This document shows, piece after piece, positions 1-7,321 of a stretch of 33,411 nt of DNA (its first letter is position 1; every line of letters starts with the position of its first letter). Location of the stretch: NCBI GenBank assembly GCA_018652685.1, contig JABIBQ010000032.1:1-33411 (forward strand). Direction: 5' to 3'. This DNA is from Candidatus Bathyarchaeota archaeon. Lineage in GTDB: Archaea > Thermoproteota > Bathyarchaeia > TCS64. The position numbers were made by a program, and so were the translations under genes. Below the pieces are notes generated by a model. That model saw only the letters and a list, made by a program, of their open reading frames with translations. It was not told the DNA's origin and did no database searches.

Positions 1-2
1 AG

Positions 3-260
3 ACAAGGGAAGCATCTGCTCTGGCTTATCAGCTTGATGGGGAGTTCAGACAGGAAGTAAGCACGGATCTGGACGGGTTTCAGGGCACCCTCAGGGAACT
101 AGCAGATAACCTGGACACCGTTATTGAAGAGGTCAGGACACTGGGTATGTCCTCTGAACTGATGAAAAAGTCTATGAGGATAATATCCGACAATGAGGAG
201 AGCTACAAGGTCGATATCGAGCATATTCAGGATGAGATGCGAGAGGACAACAATACCTAA
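3..260 (+). CDS. C-terminal end of a coiled-coil protein (5' truncated)
   Basis: An open frame enters from the left edge and ends at TAA 258-260, giving the last 85 residues of a protein whose start lies outside the window. The residues are strongly charged (many Glu, Asp, Lys, Arg) with regularly spaced Leu, Ile, Val and Met, for example in 'LRELADNLDTVIEEVRTLG', as expected for a long amphipathic helix or coiled coil. There is no membrane segment or Cys motif in this part. The gene ends 38 bases before cbf5 on the same strand. I do not recognise the family, and the function cannot be given. Confidence 0.7.
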   Translation, partial: TREASALAYQLDGEFRQEVSTDLDGFQGTLRELADNLDTVIEEVRTLGMSSELMKKSMRIISDNEESYKVDIEHIQDEMREDNNT

Positions 261-266
261 CATACC

Positions 267-276
267 CCTTAAAAGA
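267..276 (+). promoter_or_regulatory. TATA-like box of cbf5
   Basis: The A/T-rich block CTTAAAAG, just after the preceding gene's stop codon, is centred about 27 bases before the cbf5 ATG. This spacing recurs at many genes here and would put the transcription start close to the start codon. The match to the archaeal box A is only moderate. Confidence 0.4.
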
Positions 277-298
277 ACCGCTGTAGTGAAGGTAATTC

Positions 299-1279
299 AT
301 GTCGAAGGTTCCAGCCTGGGAGATCTCCAGGGAGATTAGAGTCAAAGCCGAAGAGGAGACCAATCCCGAGTACGGATGCCCCCCAGAGGAGCGATCATTA
401 AACGAGTTGCTCCGCTTTGGTATGGTTGTTATCGACAAAACCGCTGGACCTACAAGCCACGAGGTCGCCGCCTGGATAAAGAAGCTCTTGGAGCTGGATA
501 AGGTCGGGCACGGAGGGACTCTTGACCCAAAGGTCACGGGCATCCTTCCCACGATGCTTATGCACGGTACAAAGGCTGTCCAGGCTCTATTGGACTCGGG
601 CAAGCAGTATATCTGTGTCCTGCGGACACACGAAGATGTCTCTGAGGATAAGATCCGGGAGACTCTGAGTCTGTTTGAGGACGAGGTATTTCAGAGGCCG
701 CCTGTGAGGAGCAGCGTATCGAGGCGGCTCAGGACCCGGAATATCTACAATATCGATTTCCATGAAGGTGAAGGGAGAAACTGGCTTTTCACGGTAGACT
801 GCCAAAGTGGCACATACATCAGGAAGCTATGCTTTGATGTCGGAGAGGTGATTGGATGCGGAGCTCACATGCAGGAGTTGAGGAGGACAAGAAGCGGACC
901 ATTCACCGAGGCTGATCTTTACAGTCTGTTCGACCTCAGCGAGGCAGTGGATATGAAGAATGAGGGCGACGACTCCCGGCTCAAGGAGATAATCAGACCC
1001 TTCGAGGATGGGATGGATCTCCTCCCAAAGATCTGGATAAGGGACTCAGCGGTCGGGGCCATTTGCAACGGAGCCCAGCTGGCTATTCCGGGGGTGCTCA
1101 AGTATGAGACTGGGATCGAGGTCGGTAATCTAGTCGGCATCTACACCCAGAAGGGAGAGGCCGTTGCGTTAGCGAAGGCAGATTTGAGCAGTGGAAAAAT
1201 CCAGGCAGAGAGTCACGGTATAGTGGCTACAAGTGCACGCGTATTGATGCCCATGGGTATATACCCAAAACACTGGTAG
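299..1279 (+). CDS. cbf5: tRNA/rRNA pseudouridine synthase Cbf5 (TruB/dyskerin family)
   Basis: Cbf5 is the catalytic subunit of archaeal H/ACA ribonucleoproteins. With Nop10, Gar1, L7Ae and guide RNAs it converts uridine to pseudouridine in rRNA, and it can modify tRNA U55. The 326 residues match the usual length. The family motif 'GHGGTLDPKVTG' carries the catalytic Asp at about residue 76, and 'GTYIRKLCFDVG' is the TruB-type core block. The last ~90 residues are a PUA domain ending in the typical 'MGIYPKHW'. In many archaea cbf5 lies in a ribosomal-protein cluster near cmk; here cmk is at the other end of the window. The family assignment is secure. Confidence 0.96.
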   Translation: MSKVPAWEISREIRVKAEEETNPEYGCPPEERSLNELLRFGMVVIDKTAGPTSHEVAAWIKKLLELDKVGHGGTLDPKVTGILPTMLMHGTKAVQALLDSGKQYICVLRTHEDVSEDKIRETLSLFEDEVFQRPPVRSSVSRRLRTRNIYNIDFHEGEGRNWLFTVDCQSGTYIRKLCFDVGEVIGCGAHMQELRRTRSGPFTEADLYSLFDLSEAVDMKNEGDDSRLKEIIRPFEDGMDLLPKIWIRDSAVGAICNGAQLAIPGVLKYETGIEVGNLVGIYTQKGEAVALAKADLSSGKIQAESHGIVATSARVLMPMGIYPKHW

Positions 1280-1284
1280 AACCC

Positions 1285-1290
1285 TTATAC
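1285..1290 (+). promoter_or_regulatory. TATA box of the methyltransferase gene
   Basis: TTATAC is centred 26.5 bases before the ATG at 1314, in the 34-base gap after cbf5. It suggests a separate, leaderless transcript rather than pure read-through from cbf5. Confidence 0.5.
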
Positions 1291-1313
1291 AGTCCCATTA
1301 TTATTTCAGGGCG

Positions 1314-1919
1314 ATGAGCGGTTCACATTACTTCTCAAGCAAGCCAACCGTGGAGGACAGGCGAGGGCTCATCAGGACTATTCTCAGGGGCAAACAATAC
1401 GAGTTCATTACCTCACGGGGAGTCTTTAGCTCCAAGAGGATAGATAACGGAACTCGAATTCTCGCAGAGAACATGATTCTACCGAAAGGGGGTAGGTTAT
1501 TGGATATGGGTTGCGGTATCGGAATTCTGGGAATCGTAGCGGCCAGAGAACGAGCTGATCTGGAAGTGGTGATGTCTGATATTAATCAGAGGGCGGTGGA
1601 GCTTACCCGCTTGAACGCGAAGAGAAACAAGGTATCCAATTTCAGCGTACATGAGGGCCATCTGTATGAGTCCTTGGGCGATATTATGTTTGATACTATA
1701 ATTTCAAACCCACCCATATCCGCTGGTATGCGAAAAGTTGTTTTCCCACTAATTCGGAGAGCAAAGGAGAGGCTTGTCGAGGGGGGAACCCTTCAACTTG
1801 TGATCCAGTCTAAAAAGGGAGGTAAAATGCTGGCAAGAGCCATGGATGAGACCTTCGGGGAGCACACTGTTCTGACTAGAAAAAGCGGTTACAGGATATT
1901 GTTCGCTGATACCTCATAG
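1314..1919 (+). CDS. Class I SAM-dependent methyltransferase, small-domain (RsmC-like)
   Basis: This 201-residue protein has a Rossmann SAM-binding fold: motif I 'DMGCGIGILG' at about 64-73, an acidic residue ending strand 2 in 'VVMSDIN' near 85-91, and 'NPPI' at 132-135. The (N/D)PP(I/F/Y) motif is typical of enzymes that methylate an exocyclic amine of a base or a protein side-chain nitrogen. The 'MTS' small-methyltransferase group includes the 16S rRNA guanine-N2 enzyme RsmC, and the C-terminal 'IQSKKGGK' block resembles that group. Only the catalytic half is present; the N-terminal pseudo-catalytic half of bacterial RsmC is absent, as is usual in archaea. An rRNA or tRNA substrate is inferred, supported by the neighbouring cbf5, but the target base is unknown. 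Confidence 0.85.
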   Translation: MSGSHYFSSKPTVEDRRGLIRTILRGKQYEFITSRGVFSSKRIDNGTRILAENMILPKGGRLLDMGCGIGILGIVAARERADLEVVMSDINQRAVELTRLNAKRNKVSNFSVHEGHLYESLGDIMFDTIISNPPISAGMRKVVFPLIRRAKERLVEGGTLQLVIQSKKGGKMLARAMDETFGEHTVLTRKSGYRILFADTS

Positions 1920-1950
1920 TTTGTAGCATTCTTTAAGTGTGTAACCTGCG

Positions 1951-3285
1951 ATGCCAAATAGGTTTAGGCGAGATCCAATGTTGATGAATAGGTTACAGGA
2001 AACGGATCCTGAGATATACGCGTCCATAATGAACGAAGTGACAAGGATCGAGAACGGTGTCGAGCTGATTCCATCCGAGAACTTCACCTCTAGGTCCGTG
2101 ATGCAGGCCATGAGTAGCGTATTCACCAACAAGTACAGCGAAGGCTATCCCAGGAAGCGGTACTACGGAGGTCAGAAGCACGTAGATGTAATAGAGCAGC
2201 TGGCCATTGATAGGGCCAAGGAGCTGTTCGGTTCGGAACATGCCAACGTGCAGCCGTACAGCGGGAGCCCAGCCAACCATGCCGTATTCTTTGCGCTGCT
2301 GGAACTTGGTGACAAGTTCATGGGTATGGATCTTGGGAGCGGGGGCCACCTAACGCACGGAAGCCCCGTTAACTTCAGCGGCAGGCAATACCGTAACGTT
2401 CCTTACTTCGTAGACAGGGAGACCGAGTTGCTGGACATGGACGCAATCAGGAAGATAGCTGAGCGGGAAAAGCCCAAGATGATCATAAGCAGCCTCACAG
2501 CATACCCGCGGCAACTGCCGTTCAAGGAGTTCTGTGAGATCTGCAAGGATGTGGACGCATATAGCTTGGCTGATATCAGCCATATCGCTGGTCTAATCGT
2601 CGGGGGCGTGCATCCCAGTCCATGCAGCGACACGGATGTAACCACCACCACGACACATAAGAGTCTCAGGGGACCCCGAGGGGCAATCATTCTCAGTAAA
2701 ACCAAGGACAGGCTCCATGAAAAGTACCATCCAGAATCCAAGAAGAACCTGGCGCAGCTCATCGACTCGGCTGTGTTCCCTGGTCTTCAAGGGGGCCCTC
2801 ATAACCACATCATCGCGGGCAAAGCAGTGGCTTTCAAGGAGGCAATGCAACCGAATTTTAAAAGCTATGCCCGTCAAATCGTTAAGAACGCAAGGGCCTT
2901 GGCCGAGGAGTTGATGGGTCTTGGCATCAAACTCGTAACTGACGGGACTGACAACCACCTCCTGCTCATCGATCTCAGGAAATCTGGGCTGACGGGCAAG
3001 GGTAAGCAGATTCAGAACGCACTTGACAGGGCGGGGATCACTGTGAACAAGAACAGCGTGCCCTTCGATGAGGCAGGCCCGTTTAATCCATCGGGTATCA
3101 GGTTAGGTACGCCCGCCGTGACGAGCAGGGGTATGGAAGAGTCAGAGATGAAGGTGATAGCCCAGTGCATTACGATTGTGATAAAGGACTATAAAGACAG
3201 GGCACGACAGGCTTTGATCAAGGAGGACATACTCGAGCTGGTGGGGGCTTTCCCTATCTATCCCGGCCTCACTGTCCTAGAATAG
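1951..3285 (+). CDS. glyA: Serine hydroxymethyltransferase
   Basis: GlyA interconverts serine and glycine, passing the hydroxymethyl carbon to a tetrahydropterin (tetrahydrofolate or tetrahydromethanopterin; the sequence does not settle which). It is a fold-type I PLP enzyme. 'TTTTTHKSLRGPRG' contains the Schiff-base lysine at about residue 237, 'LIPSENFTS' and 'YSEGYPRKRYYGG' are the conserved N-terminal substrate and PLP loops, and 'LQGGPHNH' follows. Length (444) is normal for the family. The ATG at 1951 is used; the ATG at 1978 is an alternative that removes nine residues. It follows the methyltransferase by 31 bases and converges on a pair of Lrp-type regulators with a 3-base gap. Glycine made here could feed the glycine dehydrogenase encoded at 29-32 kb. 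Confidence 0.96.
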   Translation: MPNRFRRDPMLMNRLQETDPEIYASIMNEVTRIENGVELIPSENFTSRSVMQAMSSVFTNKYSEGYPRKRYYGGQKHVDVIEQLAIDRAKELFGSEHANVQPYSGSPANHAVFFALLELGDKFMGMDLGSGGHLTHGSPVNFSGRQYRNVPYFVDRETELLDMDAIRKIAEREKPKMIISSLTAYPRQLPFKEFCEICKDVDAYSLADISHIAGLIVGGVHPSPCSDTDVTTTTTHKSLRGPRGAIILSKTKDRLHEKYHPESKKNLAQLIDSAVFPGLQGGPHNHIIAGKAVAFKEAMQPNFKSYARQIVKNARALAEELMGLGIKLVTDGTDNHLLLIDLRKSGLTGKGKQIQNALDRAGITVNKNSVPFDEAGPFNPSGIRLGTPAVTSRGMEESEMKVIAQCITIVIKDYKDRARQALIKEDILELVGAFPIYPGLTVLE

Positions 3286-3288
3286 GGT

Positions 3289-3747
3289 CTATATGATGAA
3301 GTACTTTGGTAGTATCTTCTCGTTCCCAGACCAGATGCACGATGTCATGTTCTTGACGCCCTTGATCTCTGCGATGTCCCTGCTAATTACCTGGTAGTGA
3401 TTCACGTCATGGATTACGGCCAGGGCGAGCAGATCGTGTTCCCCCACGGTCTTGGTGGCGACTATGATGTTTGGCATCTCGATGAGTGTCTGGAGGATGC
3501 CTCCCGGGTTGACGTCGTCTGATACGGACGCGTCTATCTGGAATGCAGCGATGCCCTCGTAGCCAATCTTGGCGATGTCCACTACAACGGTGCTTCCCCT
3601 GATCTCGCCGTTTTCCCGCATCTGGTTGTAGTGGTTGATGATTGTGTCCGTTGACTTATCTGTATTTTTGGCTATCCTCCTGAAGCTGAGGCGTGCGTTC
3701 TCGGTCAGGAACTCGATTATCTTTGTGTTAAGCTCGTCCATATTCAT
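3289..3747 (-). CDS. Lrp/AsnC-family transcriptional regulator (second of a pair)
   Basis: This 152-residue protein has an N-terminal winged helix-turn-helix (about 5-55, 'RLSFRRIAKNTDKSTDTIINHYNQM') followed by an alpha/beta RAM domain that in this family binds amino acids and makes octamers. 'VGEHDLLALAVIHD' is the family's conserved 'G..D....' core strand. Its ATG overlaps the stop of the paralogue upstream (shared bases 3744-3747), so the two are almost certainly co-transcribed and translationally coupled. They may form hetero-oligomers. It ends 3 bases from the convergent glyA. The effector and targets are unknown. Confidence 0.88.
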   Translation of the reverse strand: MNMDELNTKIIEFLTENARLSFRRIAKNTDKSTDTIINHYNQMRENGEIRGSTVVVDIAKIGYEGIAAFQIDASVSDDVNPGGILQTLIEMPNIIVATKTVGEHDLLALAVIHDVNHYQVISRDIAEIKGVKNMTSCIWSGNEKILPKYFII

Positions 3748-4220
3748 CCCTCGATCAATGGCTCCAACTCAAAGTTCTGTGGACATAGCAGGAACTGGTC
3801 GACCCAGATGCTTGTCTTGACCTCCCTCACCATGTTGTGGCTCTGGATGGTCTCCTTGAGGCTGTTCATCTCGTTCATGTTCCTACGGGTGGCGATGGAG
3901 AATATGTCGTATTCACCCATGGCGTGGGTGGCGAAGCAGATTCCGGTTTGTTTCTTGAGGAACTCCAGAACCTCGTCAACGCTGGAGGGCTCCACGTCTA
4001 TACTGAAGTTTGCGATGACCTCCTTCCCAAACTTACGGGGGTCTAGCAACAGGGTGGTGTTTGTGATTATCCCTTTATTCCTGAGTTTTTTGAATCGCTT
4101 GATGATGGTATCAACGCTGACGCTGCACTGCTCTGCTATGTTAGAGTACTTAGTTCTGGCGTCCTTCTGCAGGTTCCTCAGGATGGAGACGTCGATTTCG
4201 TCCAGTTTTCGCCTTCCCAT
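3744..4220 (-). CDS. Lrp/AsnC-family transcriptional regulator (first of a pair)
   Basis: This 158-residue Lrp/AsnC protein opens with 'LDEIDVSILRNLQKDAR', the classic first helix of the family's winged helix-turn-helix, with the recognition helix around 'SVSVDTIIKRFKKLR'. A RAM ligand-binding domain follows from about residue 60, with 'MGEYDIFSIATRRN' as its conserved strand. It is clearly paralogous to the downstream gene, so the pair probably arose by tandem duplication. A TATA box sits about 28 bases before its ATG, and it is the promoter-proximal gene of the two. Archaeal Lrp proteins often control their own gene and amino-acid metabolism. The target here is not visible. Confidence 0.9.
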   Translation of the reverse strand: MGRRKLDEIDVSILRNLQKDARTKYSNIAEQCSVSVDTIIKRFKKLRNKGIITNTTLLLDPRKFGKEVIANFSIDVEPSSVDEVLEFLKKQTGICFATHAMGEYDIFSIATRRNMNEMNSLKETIQSHNMVREVKTSIWVDQFLLCPQNFELEPLIEG

Positions 4221-4245
4221 GGAAAGATATCTCGTAAATCTTATG

Positions 4246-4251
4246 ATAAAA
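4246..4251 (-). promoter_or_regulatory. TATA box of the Lrp pair
   Basis: On the minus strand the block reads GGGTTTTTATC, centred about 28 bases before the ATG at 4220. It is the likely promoter for both Lrp genes and predicts a leaderless or nearly leaderless mRNA. Confidence 0.55.
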
Positions 4252-4273
4252 ACCCTTCTAGGGCATAAAATAT

Positions 4274-4567
4274 CTAGGGCCTGATCTTGCGGCGGCCCCT
4301 GTCCATGTTCTCCCAGTACAGGATGAGGACGTTGCCGATGATACCCACGATCTCGCTGCCGGTCTCCCTGGCGATGTTTTCTGAGATCTCTTTTTTGTGG
4401 TCCTTATAGTCGAGGAACTTTATCTTGATGAGTTCGTGCTCATGGAGGGCCCGCTTTATGCTGTTTATCTGTGGCTCCTCTACGCCTGCTCTGCCCACCT
4501 GGATGACTGGCTTGAGGCGGTGTGCCTGTCCCTTGAGCTTGGCCTTCTGTTTCCCGGTAAGCGTCAT
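4274..4567 (-). CDS. YhbY/CRM-domain RNA-binding protein
   Basis: This 97-residue stand-alone CRM (CRS1-YhbY) domain protein carries the family pattern 'LTGKQKAKLKGQAHRLKPVI', then 'VGRAGVEE' (the usual form is GK.G.t), and the C-terminal 'GSEIVGIIGNVLILYW'. Bacterial YhbY associates with pre-50S ribosomes, and archaeal members are thought to bind rRNA or RNase P-type RNAs. The sequence AGGGGAT lies about 9 bases before the ATG and may serve as ribosome binding site. The gene is divergent from tRNA-Gln and may share its TATA region. Length is typical. Confidence 0.92.
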   Translation of the reverse strand: MTLTGKQKAKLKGQAHRLKPVIQVGRAGVEEPQINSIKRALHEHELIKIKFLDYKDHKKEISENIARETGSEIVGIIGNVLILYWENMDRGRRKIRP

Positions 4568-4629
4568 TGGCTATCCCCTGTGACTTAGCTGGGTTGGATT
4601 TGAAGGTTGCTGATTTTGCCGGGTCCTCG

Positions 4630-4644
4630 TTATAAGATTTATAA
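4630..4644. promoter_or_regulatory. Double TATA element between yhbY-like gene and tRNA-Gln
   Basis: TTATAAGATTTATAA contains two copies of self-complementary TTATAA separated by three bases. The right copy is centred about 29 bases before the tRNA-Gln start at 4671, the normal archaeal TATA position. The left copy, or either copy read on the minus strand, could drive the CRM-domain gene with a leader of roughly 40 bases. Confidence 0.6.
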
Positions 4645-4670
4645 CCGCGGGTGTCAATTTGAGCTAGCGC

Positions 4671-4743
4671 AGCCCGGTCGTCTAGTGGACAAGGATGGGG
4701 GCCTTTGGAGCCTCAGACGGGAGTTCGAATCTCTCCCGGGCTA
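4671..4743 (+). tRNA. tRNA-Gln (anticodon TTG)
   Basis: The 73-base cloverleaf has acceptor AGCCCGG paired with CCGGGCT and discriminator A. The anticodon stem is GGGGC/GCCTC (one G-U) around loop CTTTGGA with anticodon TTG at 4705-4707. The T arm is GGGAG-TTCGAAT-CTCTC. The first pair is A1-U72, the identity feature by which archaeal GatDE recognises tRNA-Gln. No CCA is encoded and no intron is seen. The D arm is weak, with two G-U pairs. Confidence 0.95.
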
Positions 4744-4961
4744 CTCTTGATTTTTCCGGTACTTGTGAGTGGATGTCTTGGAGGTGTTTGAAGGCATGTC
4801 CCTACCAGGGCTTGAAAAACATCTCTGGACCGGTTTTGGAGGTGTCCATCTTGAGGGGGATAGTTGGGTATAGTTGATTGTATATAAAAGTAAATGGGGT
4901 ATGAGTTATGACCTCATGTCTAGGAGTTGAAAGCTTTTCAGCCAGACCTATATGATAACAT
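4744..4961. other. Intergenic region between tRNA-Gln and amidohydrolase
   Basis: This 218-base gap is the largest in the window, and I see no convincing gene in it. It holds a short T run just after the tRNA (4748-4753, likely termination), a TATA-like block TATATAAAAG at 4881-4889 that could start the amidohydrolase transcript with a ~50-base leader, and a 5-bp inverted repeat ATGAG/CTCAT near 4899-4915. Confidence 0.5.
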
Positions 4962-5963
4962 ATGGGTCTTGATTTCTCGAGTTTCAAGGACATCCCCGTC
5001 ATCGACTGCCACATCCACCTGTGGATGCTCAGGAAAACGGACGTGCGACGTCACCACGGTCCACAGTTGGACTCCCTAGTTAAGGTCGCGGAGTCATGCA
5101 AACTGAATGGAATGTACGTGTTTGACGGCCCCGACCACCCTCCTCTCAAGCTCAAGGCTGAGCGTCCCGACCTGTTCTACGCTGGGGCCCCCGCTCCTTG
5201 GACCGGTGAAACCTCCGCCTACAATATTGATGACTGGGGCGAGTACATCTTCGGGTTGAAATCAATGGGGTATGATGGCATCGGCGAGATGGGCTCCAAG
5301 ACCGTCCTCCGCATAGATCATGCACCACTGGACTCTGAATATTACAAGAGGTTTTGGAATGCATGCGAGAACCAGGATTTCCCTGTGCTATGCCACATCG
5401 GTGACGTGGAGGACTTTTGGTACGAGGACAAGACGCCCGAGTGGGCCAAGGTTCGGGGCTGGGGCTACTATAACGGCGACTACCCCATGATGGACGAGCT
5501 GTACAGCGAGATCGAGAACGTGTTGGCTGGGCACCCAGAGCTCAAGATAGCACTTTGCCACTTCCTGTTCATGTCGCCTGAACTGGAGAAGGCAGCCGAG
5601 TTCCTTGACCGGTACCCAACCACCAACCTAGACCTCTCTTTGGGCGTCGAGCTCATGTACAACATCTCCCGCAGGAGGGACGATTACCGCGAGTTCTTCA
5701 AACGCTACGATGACAGGATCCTTTTCGGCACCGACATCGGGATGAGCGAGACGTTACCGGAGCACCAGGCAAGGATCTGGATGATCAGGAAGTTCCTTGA
5801 GACCTCCGACGAGTTCTATACACCGGACGAGGCAGATGATCTACTGACAAGATATGAGCTACCCTACATTGGGCTAGACCTACCCGACTCAAGCCTTAGA
5901 AAAATCTACGGCGGTAACTTCAAGCGAATCTGGGGAGAAAAGCCAGCGGGCTTACCCCTATAG
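4962..5963 (+). CDS. Amidohydrolase-2 family metal-dependent hydrolase (TIM barrel)
   Basis: This 333-residue protein is of the PF04909 type, a (beta/alpha)8 barrel that hydrolyses or decarboxylates small cyclic or carboxylated substrates with one or two metal ions. The metal site is visible: 'DCHIHLW' (His17, His19), 'LCHIGDVEDFW', 'ALCHFLF' and 'LFGTDIG' with the essential Asp of strand 8. It looks complete and cytosolic. The substrate is unknown. It overlaps the 3' end of the convergent metallo-beta-lactamase-fold gene by 6 bases. A more distal TATA box and no clear Shine-Dalgarno leave expression unclear, but the ATG is the natural start just before the first barrel strand. Confidence 0.88.
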   Translation: MGLDFSSFKDIPVIDCHIHLWMLRKTDVRRHHGPQLDSLVKVAESCKLNGMYVFDGPDHPPLKLKAERPDLFYAGAPAPWTGETSAYNIDDWGEYIFGLKSMGYDGIGEMGSKTVLRIDHAPLDSEYYKRFWNACENQDFPVLCHIGDVEDFWYEDKTPEWAKVRGWGYYNGDYPMMDELYSEIENVLAGHPELKIALCHFLFMSPELEKAAEFLDRYPTTNLDLSLGVELMYNISRRRDDYREFFKRYDDRILFGTDIGMSETLPEHQARIWMIRKFLETSDEFYTPDEADDLLTRYELPYIGLDLPDSSLRKIYGGNFKRIWGEKPAGLPL

Positions 5964-6776
5964 ACTGGCGTAGAGCCGCCTGATGCTGTAATAATGGGCT
6001 GACTTTCTTGGCGAATCCTCCGGCCAGTAACCTGATGGAAGATATTCATTCAAGTGGACCTCCTCCTCGGGGATGTTTTCTGTTCTCAATGAACGCAGGG
6101 ACTCCGTCAAGTCCCTGAAATAACCACTGACCCCTCCGAGGTAATCCCTTTCTACAGGTGGGCCATGCCCTGGAAATACGTGAGCTATGTCCGAGCCTTC
6201 CCATGCATCCAATGCTCCGATCCACGCATTGATATCCGTGTCAGATTCACCGAAATACGGCTGCCTCTCCGATTGAACCAGGTCTCCCAGAGCTACACAG
6301 TTCTCATCAGGGATGAACACGCTTGATGAGCATGCCGAGTGCCCGCCGTGGACGTTGAAACCAACACCCTTGTATATATAATTTGCATCAACCCACTTGG
6401 TTGGCTCAAGGAACTCGCCATCCTGGACGCCCTCTCTGATATATGGGAAAACTCCCTCCATTCGGCTCAGCCGCTCCTCGTTGAAATCAATGGCCATATG
6501 CGCATTAAACCTGGGTCTCGCAGCCTCCGCCGCCACTATCTCGCAGTCGCTGAACGCGTTCATTGCCCGAATGTGGTCGATGTGAGCGTGCGTGATGAAC
6601 AACGTGGAGGCTTCCTTGCCATAATAAACCTCCATTGCCTCCCTGAACTTGAGCGTATACTCGTTGAGCATCCCTGCGTCGATGAACACCAGCTCGTCGC
6701 TGAGAGAGATACAGTATATGTTCGACCCGTGTTCGTTCTCCGCCATGACCACGGAGTTCGTTACCCACTTGTACAT
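5958..6776 (-). CDS. Metallo-beta-lactamase-fold hydrolase
   Basis: This 272-residue MBL-fold enzyme has the HxHxDH metal motif 'THAHIDHI' (His63, His65, Asp67, His68), a later metal histidine in 'VHGGHSACS', an Asp in 'ALGDLV' and a C-terminal His in 'FPGHGPP'. This set is typical of glyoxalase II-like and related thioesterase or lactonase enzymes with two zinc or iron ions. No signal peptide is seen. It has its own TATA box, points toward the amidohydrolase and shares six bases with its end. The substrate is not predictable; glyoxalase II and acyl-homoserine-lactone-like hydrolases are family options. Confidence 0.9.
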   Translation of the reverse strand: MYKWVTNSVVMAENEHGSNIYCISLSDELVFIDAGMLNEYTLKFREAMEVYYGKEASTLFITHAHIDHIRAMNAFSDCEIVAAEAARPRFNAHMAIDFNEERLSRMEGVFPYIREGVQDGEFLEPTKWVDANYIYKGVGFNVHGGHSACSSSVFIPDENCVALGDLVQSERQPYFGESDTDINAWIGALDAWEGSDIAHVFPGHGPPVERDYLGGVSGYFRDLTESLRSLRTENIPEEEVHLNEYLPSGYWPEDSPRKSAHYYSIRRLYASL

Positions 6777-6799
6777 GGGTATTATTTGATGAAAAATGG

Positions 6800-6805
6800 T
6801 TTATA
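6800..6805 (-). promoter_or_regulatory. TATA box of the MBL-fold gene
   Basis: On the minus strand ACTATAAACC is centred 26.5 bases before the ATG at 6776, predicting a leaderless mRNA. It lies in the 51-base gap after the neighbouring minus-strand gene. Confidence 0.55.
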
Positions 6806-6827
6806 GTTTCCTAGAAAAATGGGTTGA

Positions 6828-7184
6828 TCACTCGATCCAGATGTCCCTGTCCTGGGGCTTCCAGATCTCCACGTTCATGCTGGTGTGGTCGAAGACATCC
6901 ATGTAGTAGGGGTCAACTTTTTTGTACTCCTTGTACGGGCCCTCGTAGTCCTTGCGCCTTGCCTTGTACTCCTCGAAAGCCGCTAGACTGGCGTACTCCC
7001 ACATCATCACGTGCCGCTCGGTTTCGTCTCCGGCGATATACTTTGTGACATACCTGAGGCTCTTCCACTCTGGAAACAGGTCCCTGTGCTCCTTGACCCA
7101 AGCCAACCAGTTCCTCATAGCCACTTCGTGCTCGTGCTCCCTGCCCGGTTTGACCTTCCATGACTCCACTTCGTATATTGCCAT
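6828..7184 (-). CDS. Small NIPSNAP/dimeric alpha-beta barrel-like protein
   Basis: This 118-residue soluble protein begins with a short beta-strand 'MAIYEVESWKVKPG' followed by a helix rich in charged and aromatic residues, then strand 'SLRYVTKYIAG' and 'RHVMMWEYASLAAFEEY'. The pattern of strand, helix, strand and a central 'W.. ..s..a...y' resembles NIPSNAP or other dimeric ferredoxin-like barrels, which bind or cleave small organic molecules. No catalytic residue can be named. It lies upstream of the MBL-fold gene on the same strand, 51 bases apart, so the two may act in the same pathway. The family assignment is tentative. Confidence 0.6.
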   Translation of the reverse strand: MAIYEVESWKVKPGREHEHEVAMRNWLAWVKEHRDLFPEWKSLRYVTKYIAGDETERHVMMWEYASLAAFEEYKARRKDYEGPYKEYKKVDPYYMDVFDHTSMNVEIWKPQDRDIWIE

Positions 7185-7251
7185 TTCTATCCCATAGTAC
7201 TCGACACTTGGACGTTTAACGTTTAATACGCGTTAGTGGGAGCATCGAATT

Positions 7252-7264
7252 GTAGGTAACCTAC
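7252..7264. promoter_or_regulatory. Inverted repeat between divergent genes (possible operator)
   Basis: GTAGGT-A-ACCTAC is a perfect 6-bp inverted repeat around one base. It lies between the divergent small barrel protein gene and the EamA transporter gene, about 25 bases before the transporter's TATA-like sequence GGTTTTATC (7289-7297). It would suit a dimeric regulator, but this is inference. Confidence 0.35.
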
Positions 7265-7321
7265 TATTACGAAAAAAAATAAAAACGCGGGTTTTATCTC
7301 CCCAAGCCATAACTCTGTACC

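Noticed and set aside
4695-4877. A 60-codon open frame on the plus strand starting inside tRNA-Gln
   Set aside because: It begins within the anticodon arm region of a well-folded tRNA and runs into promoter sequence; no family pattern or ribosome binding site.
6339-6806. 155-codon open frame antisense to the MBL-fold gene
   Set aside because: It covers the HxHxDH region on the opposite strand and extends over that gene's TATA box; no recognisable protein features.
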